Positions 55,018 through 64,000 of a stretch of DNA of 64,000 nucleotides are shown in pieces (position 1 is the stretch's first letter; each line of letters starts with the position of its first letter). The notes below the pieces were generated by a model, which was not told where the DNA came from, ran no database searches, and worked only from the letters and a program-made list of their open reading frames with translations. The translations under genes were made by a program, and so were the position numbers. Source of the DNA: Anthonomus grandis grandis (taxonomy: Eukaryota; Arthropoda; Insecta; Coleoptera; Curculionidae); assembly GCF_022605725.1 (NCBI RefSeq), contig NC_065562.1, positions 2,852,001 to 2,916,000 on the forward strand, written 5' to 3'.

Positions 55018-55423
55018 GTAAGTATCATATCAACTTTATTAATAAGTACCGGGTGGCCAAATAAGAATGTTCACCGGCTATATCTCAGCGGCTAATTGAG
55101 ATAGAGCGTTCCGCTAAAAAATTTTTTTACAAAAGTGCTTAAAAGAAAATGCTGGAAATTATTTTCGAGATTGTGGCACAGCCGCTAGAGGGCATCACAG
55201 GCATGACCAAATAGAAAACTAGTTATTTCTACGATTTTTTCAAAATAAGTGGTATTTATAATATATGCATTTTAACGCTTTCTTAATCACCTTTGTCTTT
55301 TGTTGTAATTTTTTTTTATATGTTTTAAAATAAAGTGATGGCGGGAAGTCAAAACTTTTTTTTTATATTTAGAAATTTTTCTGGTTTGACTTAAGCGATT
55401 TTAACCAATGTTAATTTATTTTA

Positions 55424-55670
55424 AAGAACATGTCCTAACCTATAAACTGCGCTTTTCGAATTGTGTCGATAGTTTTTACGAGTTTCGCTAGAGGGCGTTA
55501 AATGAAATGTTAGCATATTCTATAAATTTTCTCTTAAAATTGAAATGCAATGGTATAACTCTTTTTACATCGTCAAATGACAAATAAAATTATTAATAAT
55601 TCGGTAAAAAAATCACGACCATAGCGTTTTTAGAACCGGAAATATTGACTAAAACATGAAATGCTGCATT
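55424..55670 (+). repeat. Repeat with inverted partner at 63085-63312
   Basis: Matches the reverse of 63085-63312 along its length. Shared blocks include AGAACATGTCC, TATAAACTGCGCTTTTCGAA, TTGTGTCGATAGTTTTTACG, CGCTAGAGGGCGTTAA and CGTTTTTAGAACCGGAAATA. Here it is the 3' non-coding part of transposon copy 2. Confidence 0.75.
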
Positions 55671-55918
55671 TTTCGCCATTACGGCCAGCGGCGCGCCGGT
55701 CTTCTTGGTCTATTTTTGCTAATTTTCTATTATATTAATTATTTTAGTAACCTAAATAGCTTTAACGAATTTATTATATTACTATTATGATTTAACTAAT
55801 ATATTAACACGTTATTTAAAACCAAAAATTAAAAGTAAGCTTTAATAATGAAACGGGAAAATACTTAAAGTTAAAATAACAACTTAACTAAAACTTCCAA
55901 AATAGCAAAACATACAAA

Positions 55919-56396
55919 TTAATGGTGACCTAGATGTTCCAAATGCTGTCCTTCATTTTGGATACAATCTAATAATCTCTGCCTGGTTGAGATAACAGCA
56001 GTCTTAATTTCTGCTACGGAAATACTTTCGATTGCTTCTCTTATCCTTTCAACCATATTTTCGGGCGTAGTAGGCCTAGGTGCGAATACTAGATCTTTTA
56101 GTCTTCCCCACAGATAAAAATCTAGCACAGTGAGGTCTGGTGATCTAGGAGGCCATGGAAATACGCTTCCTCGTCTAATCCAACTAGCAGGATATGTGAG
56201 ATCTAAAAATTGTCTTACATCTCTTGCAAAGACACCCATAATGTTGAAAAAACATGTCACGGCGACTGGCTAATGGAACCTCCTCTAAAATAGGTGGTAA
56301 CTCATTACTCAAAAAGTTTAAATAGACTGCCCCATTTAATCTTTGAAATATAAATGGTCCAATAATTTTTCCTCCCAAAACACCGCACCATACCAC
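55919..56396 (-). pseudogene. DUF4817-type transposase, C-terminal part
   Basis: 56396-56184 reads MVWCGVLGGKIIGPFIFQRL and NGAVYLNFLSNELPPILEE, then MFFQHYGCLCKR where the family has QDGAPAH, so the second catalytic Asp is lost. 56260-55919 reads FPWPPRSPDLTVLDFYLWGR, which keeps the third Asp, and ends RLLDCIQNEGQHLEHLGHH. One frameshift near 56230. Confidence 0.8.
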
Positions 56397-56706
56397 AGAA
56401 TAAACGATCTCACAGAAGCGAACGCTAGCCCTTTTTACCGAACCGGTTTTTCGTTCAGGCTCCTCCCATTTACCCCCATTCTAACGGGTACAACTGTCGT
56501 CGCCCACGTAGGGTATCGGGTCATAATTAGTGTATTAGTACGAGCGTTAGTGTGTATATTTGCAATATTTTGTAATTTGCCGTTTTTTATTTTATTTTTG
56601 TTAAGTAGTATTACACATTACCTTGTTTTGGAGTTTAACTCTGTGCTCTGTGACTTTGTTTTTTCTTTCATTTGTGTTGTGCTAAAAACTTAAAAAAAAC
56701 ACTAAA
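56397..56706. other. Non-coding stretch upstream of a THAP fragment
   Basis: A junction lies near 56396, where the transposase stops. The T-rich sequence 56540-56706 (TTGTGTTGTGC near 56672) looks like a 5' leader for the ATG at 56707. Confidence 0.35.
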
Positions 56707-56751
56707 ATGCCAACTTTTTGTGCGTATAGGGGTTGTTTTGCCAAAAGCGTT
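56707..56751 (+). pseudogene. THAP-domain N-terminal fragment
   Basis: MPTFCAYRGCFAKS has the opening C-x4-C pair of a THAP finger (M..FC...GC). The frame then continues without the rest of the domain. It could be a first exon, but no consensus donor follows at the expected place. Confidence 0.4.
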
Positions 56752-56990
56752 ACCTGTTTTACCTATCTATTATTGATTTATAATACCTTAGAAACGGAAT
56801 TTGTTATGGTAGCAATAATACCTGCTATCACACCTAGGGCATTATAAGCGGGCATTGTGATAATGCCCGAAAATTTTATTGCTTATCCAATTTTATTTCT
56901 CTCATAATAAAGAATAAACATCCATTTAAAGATTACAAATAGGGGAAGTCTTTATCTCCAAGAAAAATGCATGTAGGTCACTTAGGTAAA

Positions 56991-57029
56991 TGTATTATAC
57001 ATTTCGGCTGTGTAAACAGCCATCATCAG
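56991..57029 (-). other. Hammerhead-ribozyme-like motif
   Basis: The - strand reads CTGATGA, then a stem TGGCTG/CAGCC closed by a short loop, then GAAA, then a self-complementary TGTATAATACA followed by TTTACC. This is the conserved order of a hammerhead core (CUGAUGA, stem II, GAAA, stem III, UH). Stem I pairing between the bases before CTGATGA (TTTAGTAT) and those after the cleavage site (TACCTAAG) is poor, so activity is doubtful. Such motifs mark the ends of Penelope-like and other retroelements; no Penelope protein was seen nearby. Confidence 0.4.
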
Positions 57030-58165
57030 ATACTAAAATAAAATATAGGTAATTCAGGACAATTTTAAAAAAGAGGTTATTCGCTATAACAATATAGATT
57101 TAGAACTTACCAGAACATTACAAAAAAATTATTTGGTAAACGTATATGTTTGACAATACAAAACATACCTGCATATAAACCTTCCAGCTAAAATTTAATT
57201 TAAAAATACCTACCTATGTACATATGTATATGTATATTGTTAACATATTAACATCACACAAATAGCAGACTTTTTCTCAGCTAGTGCCTTACTAAAGGCA
57301 AATATTATTTACCATTATCATAAAACAACTAACACAAAAATTCCATTCCAAAACAAATTAAAAGTATACTAATCTACACCTCTATCGTGTATCAAAACTG
57401 TCAAATAACAATTTTTATAAAAATAATAATTATTATAATTATTCTAAAAAGCAAGGACCAATATAAGCCTTAACAAAAAAAAATCCTATTTGAAATGTAA
57501 CTAAATTTTGTAGTTTGCTCCCGTATTATATGAACATAACCATTTTGATTTTAAAAATAAAAGCACTTCGTTCGGTGTATGCGTTTACTACAACTTTACG
57601 AGATATCTCAGTGTATTTGCGCCGGGTGCAGCAAGCACAACATGATATGGATGCATTCTATAAATAAAAGTTTGACATTAAGAGGGAGGTCTACCTGCGT
57701 AAAACGGGGTTAGCTCCTGTACCAAGACAAAAAAAGTTAGAAAGCTCAAATTTTGTGTAGGGATTGTTTATTGGATTATCTAGACTGGATGCTATTTAAA
57801 ATTTTGAAAATCAAAAAAAACAATGTTGAAAATTTTTATTTTTTATTAAAACAATGTAAAATTGACCATCCCCTGTTCCTTAAATCTAATAAAACATAAC
57901 ACACGAAATATATATGTTGTAAACATTTTTGGTTTCTTTTAAAACCTAACCCAAAAAATAATAATAATTTTGGCTAAAAATTGGGTCTCCATAGGATATT
58001 TAGGCAGATCTGGCAACACCGTTCTTGTTTCTTAGGACGCGCAATATTTGCCGGTCAGCTTTCATTGGTCGAAACGGTTATGATAAACGGGTAGTGTTAA
58101 GTAGTCTTGATTTTAGTCTAAGTGATATTCGCAATTATTATTTTCCTTTATTTTATTAGTGCATT
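57030..58165. other. AT-rich stretch without recognised genes
   Basis: No supported ORF. 57990-58090 is more GC-rich and could be a promoter for the short ORF that follows. Confidence 0.35.
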
Positions 58166-58426
58166 ATGTTTTGTACTTTCGTGATTGTGTACTTTCGTCG
58201 TTGTTTAAAAATTTTCGTTATGGGTAGTAATAAACGAAACGTTGTGGATAAAAAACATTTAGGTTTAGCTACTTTTCGTAAAAGTAAAAAACGTATTTCA
58301 AAAAACGTCTGGTATAGTTTAGGTGAAGTGACTTGGTCAAGCTCCAAAATTGAGTATGTACAAAATACAATCAACATACTACATATACGCATTAAAATAA
58401 ACTGCAAAATATATTACGATATTTAG
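58166..58426 (+). other. Short ORF of unknown family
   Basis: From an internal Met at 58220 it reads MGSNKRNVVDKKHLGLATFR and KSKKRISKNVWYSLGEVTWS, a basic, exon-like stretch, ending with a stop at 58424-58426. No family is recognised. It could be the first exon of a transposon gene in the intron, perhaps linked to the exonuclease-like fragment at 61475. Confidence 0.3.
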
Positions 58427-58439
58427 TGATCGATTCCCG

Positions 58440-58640
58440 TATATATTTGCGGTCGATTCGAGTCTTTCCACGGCCCCCGGCCCGTTCAACAATCATCATT
58501 TGCCAGATAAAGAGAGGCAAGTGCGGCGCGGATAACGTGAAACAGACGAAGATACGAGATTCTCTCGATGCTGCTGGGATTGAATTATGAACGGCCGGAA
58601 ATAGGAAACACAGTCGCGCGCTCAAAAATAGGAAATGCAA
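58440..58640. other. GC-rich island of unknown origin
   Basis: Contains CCACGGCCCCCGGCCCGTTC and GCGGCGCGGATAACG in an otherwise AT-rich intron. No inverted repeats or frames explain it; a piece of a foreign element is likely. Confidence 0.35.
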
Positions 58641-59862
58641 TTATTTTATACGTTTCATTATTTTTATTTTACAGTTTTCTTTAACTAAACAAATATAAGC
58701 AAAATATTAACTTTTATTGTGTTCCATTATTTATAAACGTAATTTTTTATTAGATATTATATATTATACGACGTGTTACAAATTCCTAGCTCACTATTGG
58801 GATCTCGGTAAATATAAGAGTTACGAAGATGGTTAAATTTAGGACGAAGTTTCGCATTTTTGAGCCTAAAAATGTGCCATTTGAAAATTTGTTTAAAAAA
58901 TATTTAAATTTATATTTCTTGTTGGGGCGCTATTGGATCACCCCTTTTGTACGTGGAAATAATGTTGCGAAGAATCAACCATTTCTTAAGTTGCCGTCCC
59001 AATATATGTAGGTCTGTATATGGTAATAATTAAAACAATTTTGAATTTTGTGAGTGTGTTAAAATGAGCATGGTGAAGACTTGGCTCACCCTAAAATCGG
59101 TTTCGCGTTTATATTATACTGTAGTTCTTGTTGTTATTCTATTTGTTATATACTGTTGATGTTTTCTTTTATTTACTTTCGTCTCAACTTTTGAACAATA
59201 AAAATGAAATTTTTGCGGCCTTTTAATACTAGTGATAATGAATCGAATAGTTGTGGTAAATAGGTATTTTTAGGCATTTCATAATCTGTTAGTTTATGAT
59301 CGCTTTACCGATCAAATTTTAAGAGAGCATCAATTTTTTAACACGTGTCATTTTTGACCTGAATATATTTTGAACCTGAATTATAATTTTTAAACATAAT
59401 GTACTTTAAAAAATATCATTAATATTTGCTTAACAAAAAAAATACAGTACTGTTTTTATAAGATAAAAATTCAAGGTTAAATTAAATTTTTGACATTAAA
59501 ATTAACGAGTCACTTATTTTGGGTATTATGTCACTTATATTAAATATCAATTTAGAAAATACTATCTCATACGCTCAAATATTGAAAAGAAGAAGAAAAT
59601 AGACTTATTCACATATTTAAAATATATTTGAATTTAAATTTTTAACAAAACCTTTTGTTATATTTACTTTAATGTAAGTTCAATAAGTCTTAAATACAAT
59701 AATTTAAATAGATATAATAGATACCGCGAATGAATCCAATTATAATTCATGCCAATGACGAATCCAGTTCTGAAGAGATGGATAGTGATGCTAAATAGAT
59801 AAGCATTTTTGGACGTAAAAAAATGTGGGTGCAAAATTATGAATACATAGTTAACTTCACTT
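58641..59862. other. AT-rich stretch without recognised genes
   Basis: A 60-codon + strand frame at 58829-59011 (MVKFRTKFRIFEPKNVPFEN) and an 80-codon - strand frame at 59664-59906 show no domain and are not supported. Confidence 0.35.
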
Positions 59863-59960
59863 ATATTTGATTTCGATAAGCCCAAAAATTTCATTTTCAA
59901 TTTCATTTCAATGAAAATTCATTGTTCAGCGGAAATTTTTGGGCTTATCGAAACAAATAT
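59863..59960. repeat. 98-bp foldback sequence
   Basis: Left arm 59863-59892 (ending TTCGATAAGCCCAAAAATTTC) and right arm 59932-59960 (GAAATTTTTGGGCTTATCGA...) are inverted copies with one extra base in the left arm. The 39-base centre is AT-rich. It may be a small MITE. Confidence 0.7.
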
Positions 59961-60350
59961 CAGCGGAGGCAAGTATAACAATATTCTATTGCAGCACGGC
60001 CACGACATTATTTTATACCTATGTAACAACAAACCACCCAACTTTTTGACAATTTTTATAAAATTAAATTAAATAATTAAATAATTAAAATTAATAATTA
60101 AAAAAAAACTGTGTATATTTCATTAAATCTAACCACGACTTTTGCGTGACTTGATAAATGTTTTTGTTGGTTGTAAAATAACTTTTAACTAAATTTTTAC
60201 TATATATATTAAGCCAGAGAACAACACGTTATATGCACGCCAATGCCCTATAAAGAAACCGCCGCGTGCTAAACGTTTTTAGTTTTTATACTTGTCCAAG
60301 TAACTTCACCTAAACTATAAATATAATGCTTTTTTTTGTAATTAATAAAT

Positions 60351-60865
60351 GTACAAGGTGTCCCAGTGTATGGTCTAGAGATGCTCGTAATAAGAGCGAA
60401 ATATGTAACCGATTTTATTTATTATACAATTTTAAAGTTATTTGAGACCGGTGACTTGGAGTTTTATACAGTTTCCGTGTTTTTGGTAGAGGGCGTTCGT
60501 CGCGTTAGTTTTTACTTTTTTAGAACATAATCGCACTTTTAGGTTTTCATAATATGTGAATGACTTAAATTTACTAGATTTTTAGCAATGCAATCCTAAA
60601 TAAAATAAAATTAATACCTAAGATTATTTTTAAAAAAATATTACGACTTTTGTTAATTCTTATATCTGCCGTATTTTAAAAAGAAGATCCTCATTATTTT
60701 TAACATATTTACAGATTTTACAATTTTTACATTTAGTTCATTTAGATTATTAATTATAGGACTATCATAAACAATTGATTTCAAATATCCCCAAATACAG
60801 AAGTCCATGGGGTTTAAGTCTGGACCACGCGCAGGCCAAAGCAAAGGTCCTCCACGGCAATCCAA
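60351..60865 (-). pseudogene. DUF4817-type transposon, copy 3: end and transposase C-terminus
   Basis: GTACAAGGTGTCCCAGTG at 60351-60368 is the transposon end. 60865-60653 on the - strand reads PLLWPARGPDLNPMDFCIWG, the third catalytic block, followed by YLKSIVYDSPIINN and a tail. The remainder upstream of 60865 shows only a trace. Confidence 0.65.
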
Positions 60866-61474
60866 CGTTCGGGATATTATTCGTCAAGATAATTGCGTAC
60901 CTGTCGAGAAAAATGCGCGAACATATATCTTACATAAAATACATGTTCTGCTTAACATTTAATGGTTTATCTCTAAGTACGAGTCTCCGTTCAAATTATT
61001 AAAATTAAATGCCCATTTGTAATTTCAAAAATTAGTACTGAAATGGGAATTAGAGAAAAAAACTTACATTTGCTATCATTGAAAATGGTTCCTTACATCT
61101 AAAAAGGAACCACAACTATTACTATCAAATCCAGGGACAGTTGCAAGTTACAAAAAGAAAATTCTGTTTCTTTGTAGTATAAAGCCCTCTTGGATTAATT
61201 GTATAGAAGGTAAATCATTGTATTAATAAGTTCTCATTCAACCGATAATCCGTAATTTTAACAGTATTAAAATTTAACTTTCGTTGAGGACATTTCAAAA
61301 AAATGTTATAAGATCAATAATATTGCGATAAAGGTATAATTTTAACTCTTACTTTAACTACATACTACATAATGTATTTCTTTTTTGAAAAATGTATTAT
61401 GATTTTTAAAATATGAAACATCACCATTATTCATTATAGCTATGCCTTATAATTTTTAATAGTCGTTTTTCTAG

Positions 61475-61627
61475 AAGATTCCTCGTAATGAAGCATTTTG
61501 GAGAGTTAAAATGTTGCCCAAACTAAAATATTTGTATGAACATTACCTTTTACCGGAAGTTGATCCACTTTATCCAAAAGGAATACCACTTAGAGACAAA
61601 GCAGAAGAATCAAACATATTATTATAA
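61475..61627 (+). pseudogene. Probable YqaJ-type exonuclease C-terminal exon
   Basis: After an acceptor TTTTTCTAG ending at 61474 the frame reads IPRNEAFWRVKMLPKLKYLY and EHYLLPEVDPLYPKGIPLRD, then ends SNILL with a TAA at 61625. FW...MLPKL..FY...LLPE..DP is, from memory, the style of the C-terminus of YqaJ-like recombinase/exonuclease proteins that are multicopy in insect genomes. The identification is tentative and no catalytic part is present. Confidence 0.35.
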
Positions 61628-61983
61628 TACAATATAATCATTAGGTTTGTTCTAGCACAATATTTGGAATGGTTTGAAACTAGTTTAGTGTATATCCCAG
61701 TTGCGCGTGATTAGCCTGAAACCTCGTTGCAAACGGTTCCATTACGTAATGCTTCACACATTCACCCATAGGGAGTATTATTCGTGTATGGTTTCTGTAA
61801 TGGTAGCGCATTACGTGCTGTTGATGAATACCGACGTGGTTTTCCAAATCGAAGAATTCCTAATCGAAAAGTTTTTCAGACAGTTTTTGCAAACGCTTAA
61901 GAAACAGGAATGTTTCCAAGCATAAGAATTAATTCTGAACGAGAGGCGGACTAAATGTAGAAAATGAAGAAAATGTTCTGGAT

Positions 61984-62446
61984 ATGGCTGAAGAGAACCC
62001 GAGTGTTAGTACGAGCCGGATTACAAAAGAACTTCGATTAGCATCACATGTAGACGTTTGGAAGACACTTAGGAAAAACGGTTTTAAGCCTATCCATATT
62101 CAACCGGTTCAACATCTTCAAGAAGGCGATTTTGGCTTAGGGGTTCAATTTTGTGAATGGATCCCACAAAATCGAGACCTACATAATTACATTTTATTTA
62201 GCGATGAAGCTTATTTTACCCGCAATGGAATTAATAACCGACACAATGAACATCGGTAGTCAGATGAAAATCCTCATGCCACGTTTGAACAAAACGGCCA
62301 ACAATCTTACAAATAAACTTCAGAACCGATTATTTCTGAAACGGTCGAGAATCGGATTAGAACATATGAGTTAATTTATCTTATTTTGACCTTCTGAACA
62401 TGTTCCCAAAATATTTCCTTTTCCTCCCGAAACACCCTGTATGTAC
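61984..62446 (+). pseudogene. DUF4817-type transposon, copy 4: N-terminal catalytic part and end
   Basis: MAEENPSVSTSRITKELRLA gives the second helix-turn-helix and HNYILFSDEAYFTRNGINN the first catalytic Asp. After NEHR a TAG stops the frame; SDENPHATF is seen beyond it, then the rest of the catalytic domain is deleted. The element ends at about 62446 with CGAAACACCCTGTATGTAC. It is opposite in orientation to copy 3, so the two are separate insertions. Confidence 0.7.
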
Positions 62447-62764
62447 ATATGTAAGACTTTATAACATAAAAAGTAGTTAATAAACCTAACAAGAAGTAAG
62501 ACCAGTTGACTTGCGTCCCTGGTAATCGAGATTCGATATATCAGGGAGAAGGGAACGGTGGAGTGGGTAATTATGGCAGCCAGTGTTGCTACTTTCAGCG
62601 AAAACTGCACCGGCCACGAAACTACTGTCGCGCTTCGAAACCGATTTTGTCACGTGGTGGACCGCACTCTTAAAGTAAAAACTCATTTAAAATAACAATG
62701 AGCAAACCAAAAAAGCCGTGGATCTCAAAGTTCAATATTTATTTTTTTAGCTTTTTTAATTTAC
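62447..62764. other. Non-coding stretch, relatively GC-rich
   Basis: 62500-62680 has a higher GC content than its neighbours. A 66-codon - strand frame (62486-62686) has no known domain. Confidence 0.35.
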
Positions 62765-62850
62765 CTGTGGTCTTTTAAAATATTTCTCACCGTCGTTCTG
62801 CAAAGACTCAATTCTTTAGCCAACGTTCTGGTGCTAAAGTAAAATAAGAA
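62765..62850 (-). pseudogene. Helix-turn-helix fragment of a transposase
   Basis: The - strand reads STRTLAKELSLCRTTVRNIL then KDH, a typical second helix-turn-helix of the same Tc1/mariner-like group (compare VSTRAVADAMHVNHVRVWNV in copy 1). An acceptor-like or donor-like GGTAAATT follows. No further part of the transposase is seen. Confidence 0.45.
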
Positions 62851-63084
62851 TTGACACGTCTATTGGTAATTATGACAGATTGTAATAATTTCATTCATTT
62901 GTTTTCCTCCTGTCATTTCCAAAGCCTACTTTTTATTTTCGATTTTAAATGACGTGTTAACATAATAATATGCGTATTATAAATATGTATTTTCTATAAT
63001 AGGTAGGTTGTTAGACTAAAACAATTATTTTAATGAATTATTATTTTATTAAAAAATCACGGCGCCCATAAAGGAAAAAAATCA

Positions 63085-63312
63085 GCATTTTTGATATTTC
63101 CGGTTCTAAAAACGCTACCGACGTGATTTTTTTACCAAATTACTAGTCATTTAATTTGTCATTTGATGATATTAAAATAGTTATACCATTGCATTTAAAT
63201 TTTAAGAGAAAATTCATAGAATTTGCTTTTCACTTAACGCCCTCTAGCGGAAATCGTAAAAACTATCGACACAATTCGAAAAGCGCAGTTTATAGGTTGG
63301 GACATGTTCTTA
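63085..63312 (-). repeat. Repeat with inverted partner at 55424-55670
   Basis: Reverse copy of the non-coding part of transposon copy 2. The blocks AACGCCCTCTAGCG, CGTAAAAACTATCGACACAA and TTCGAAAAGCGCAGTTTATA are shared. No transposase lies next to it except the fragment at 62765-62850. Confidence 0.75.
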
Positions 63313-63368
63313 AGCTAATATCTAACTCCAAAAATCTCATCCATTATTCTCTAAGAGACCAACATACA

Positions 63369-63449
63369 AAATTGACGAAAAACAAATAAAAACACAAAGT
63401 CATGTTGTGAGACCGTGACTTTGTGTTTTTATTTGTTTTTCGTCAATTT
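63369..63449. repeat. Perfect 34-bp-arm hairpin with 13-base loop
   Basis: Left arm 63369-63402 (AAATTGACGAAAAACAAATA...CAAAGTCA) and right arm 63416-63449 are exact inverse copies; the loop is TGTTGTGAGACCG. Perfect pairing over 34 bp is unusual for such an AT-rich region and suggests a recent origin, for example by template switching or as a young foldback element. Confidence 0.85.
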
Positions 63450-64000
63450 AATATCTAACTGGCTAATTACAAGTGACATAGTTATAAGTACCATAGTAAA
63501 CCAAATTGTAATTTTTTTTATTTTTTAAAATTGTACAAAATGTCCTTTTAATGTCTTACATTTTTATTTTTATTTAAAAATCTTTGTACTTGTTCGTAAT
63601 CTTTAACCTTGTTTTCTTTTGTAATTTTAGTATTAACACCAAGACCCCTTTTAACGTTATTTTAAGTATCTCATTTATTTTTAATTGAATTATTAACAAG
63701 AAGAGAGACTGCAGTTTTGAAAGTAGAAGATTTAAGGCTGATAAGCAGGAGAGAGTTTTTCCAGTCAAGCTTAGGCTTTGGGAAATTTCATACTTCTTGT
63801 TTGCTTCCGAAAAAAAAACTGTTTATCTTATGTAGATGTATTTTCTAGGTTAGTTAAACAATTTTGACGTCTATTTTAAAGTAAGTATAATATATTTGTC
63901 TGTAAAGAGAAAGAATTTAATTTAAATAAACGGTTTTTTCATTTGATTTGATTTGACCTTCCTTGAAAACCTTATGAATTGGTAATAATATTCTTACAGT
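63450..64000. other. AT-rich stretch without recognised genes
   Basis: No supported ORF on either strand. The last 100 bases contain TTTAAATAAACGG and TTTGATTTGATTTGA, possibly the tail of an element. Confidence 0.35.

Larger units (their letters stand above)
55047..56396 (-). mobile_element. DUF4817-type Tc1/mariner-like transposon, copy 2 (truncated)
   Basis: One terminus, TACCGGGTGGCCAAATAAGA, starts only about 30 bp after the splice donor of the BCDIN3D exon. A non-coding zone with the repeat 55424-55670 precedes the - strand transposase. The element breaks off at about 56396 in the middle of the transposase, so its 5' half is missing. Confidence 0.7.
55018..64000 (+). other. First intron of the BCDIN3D-like gene, at least 9 kb
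   Basis: Opens with GTAAGT at 55018. No exon continuing the methyltransferase was found up to the end of the window; the interval holds the transposon fragments listed below. The next exon may lie beyond 64000, or the gene may have been broken by rearrangement. Confidence 0.5.

Noticed and set aside
56991..57029. Calling a confident hammerhead ribozyme
   Set aside because: Stem I cannot be drawn convincingly, so only a hammerhead-like motif is reported.
60351..62446. A single DUF4817-type transposon spanning both ends
   Set aside because: The two transposase fragments inside are on opposite strands, so they are two separate truncated copies.
55047..63312. One 8-kb transposon with long inverted repeats (55424-55670 and 63085-63312)
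   Set aside because: The repeat is an internal non-coding part of the 55-kb element, whose real terminus lies outside it at 55047; the interval holds unrelated fragments.

Overview
This window looks like an AT-rich arthropod genome, most probably an insect. The coding sequence is eukaryotic and split by GT-AG introns, and nearly all of it is the insect transposon complement: Tc1/mariner-like transposases with a DUF4817-type N-terminus, ISXO2/Merlin-like, THAP/P-like, hAT (DUF4371/ZMYM1-like), MULE with a SWIM finger, Jockey/CR1-like LINEs, a Gypsy LTR element and MADF-domain genes. Only one piece of ordinary cellular gene is recognised with confidence: the first coding exon of a BCDIN3D-like RNA 5'-monophosphate methyltransferase (54838-55017, + strand), whose first intron starts at 55018 and fills with transposon debris to the end of the window. 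No tRNA, rRNA or CRISPR was seen.

Layout. 1-5.7 kb: a DUF4817-type mariner relative cut by the window edge, a MADF gene with one premature stop, and a 5'-truncated LINE with an AAATA-type tail. 5.9-6.8 kb: Merlin-like transposase with in-frame stops. 7.5-11.5 kb: C2H2 and MADF exon fragments, then a multi-exon MULE transposase (MULE-1, - strand) with a complete DDE core and SWIM finger. 11.5-18 kb: two foldback/MITE elements and a THAP/P-like transposase gene split by a hAT element with an exact 8-bp target duplication. 19-27.8 kb: dispersed repeats, a Tc1-like transposase that has lost two catalytic residues, and an unrecognised ORF split by a 316-bp MITE. 27.8-31 kb: MULE-2, with terminal inverted repeats and a 9-bp duplication but no catalytic core.

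32.3-51.2 kb is a deep nest. A LINE (LINE-A) is interrupted by a TIR element (E, 32510-40336), which itself holds a Gypsy LTR element, a Sola-like DDE transposon (4-bp duplication) and a hAT element (8-bp duplication). A second LINE (LINE-B, - strand) lies between more LINE-A sequence, then LINE-C is split by a third hAT, followed by a fourth, longest hAT. Removing the inserts restores open reading frames at three junctions, so the order of insertion can be read directly.

51.3-54.6 kb: decayed LINE pieces. 54.8-64 kb: the BCDIN3D exon and its transposon-filled intron, with DUF4817-type fragments, a hammerhead-ribozyme-like motif, a probable YqaJ-type exonuclease fragment, a pair of inverted repeats 7.6 kb apart and a perfect 34-bp-arm hairpin. 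Exon structures and boundaries were read by eye; no alignment or database search was run.
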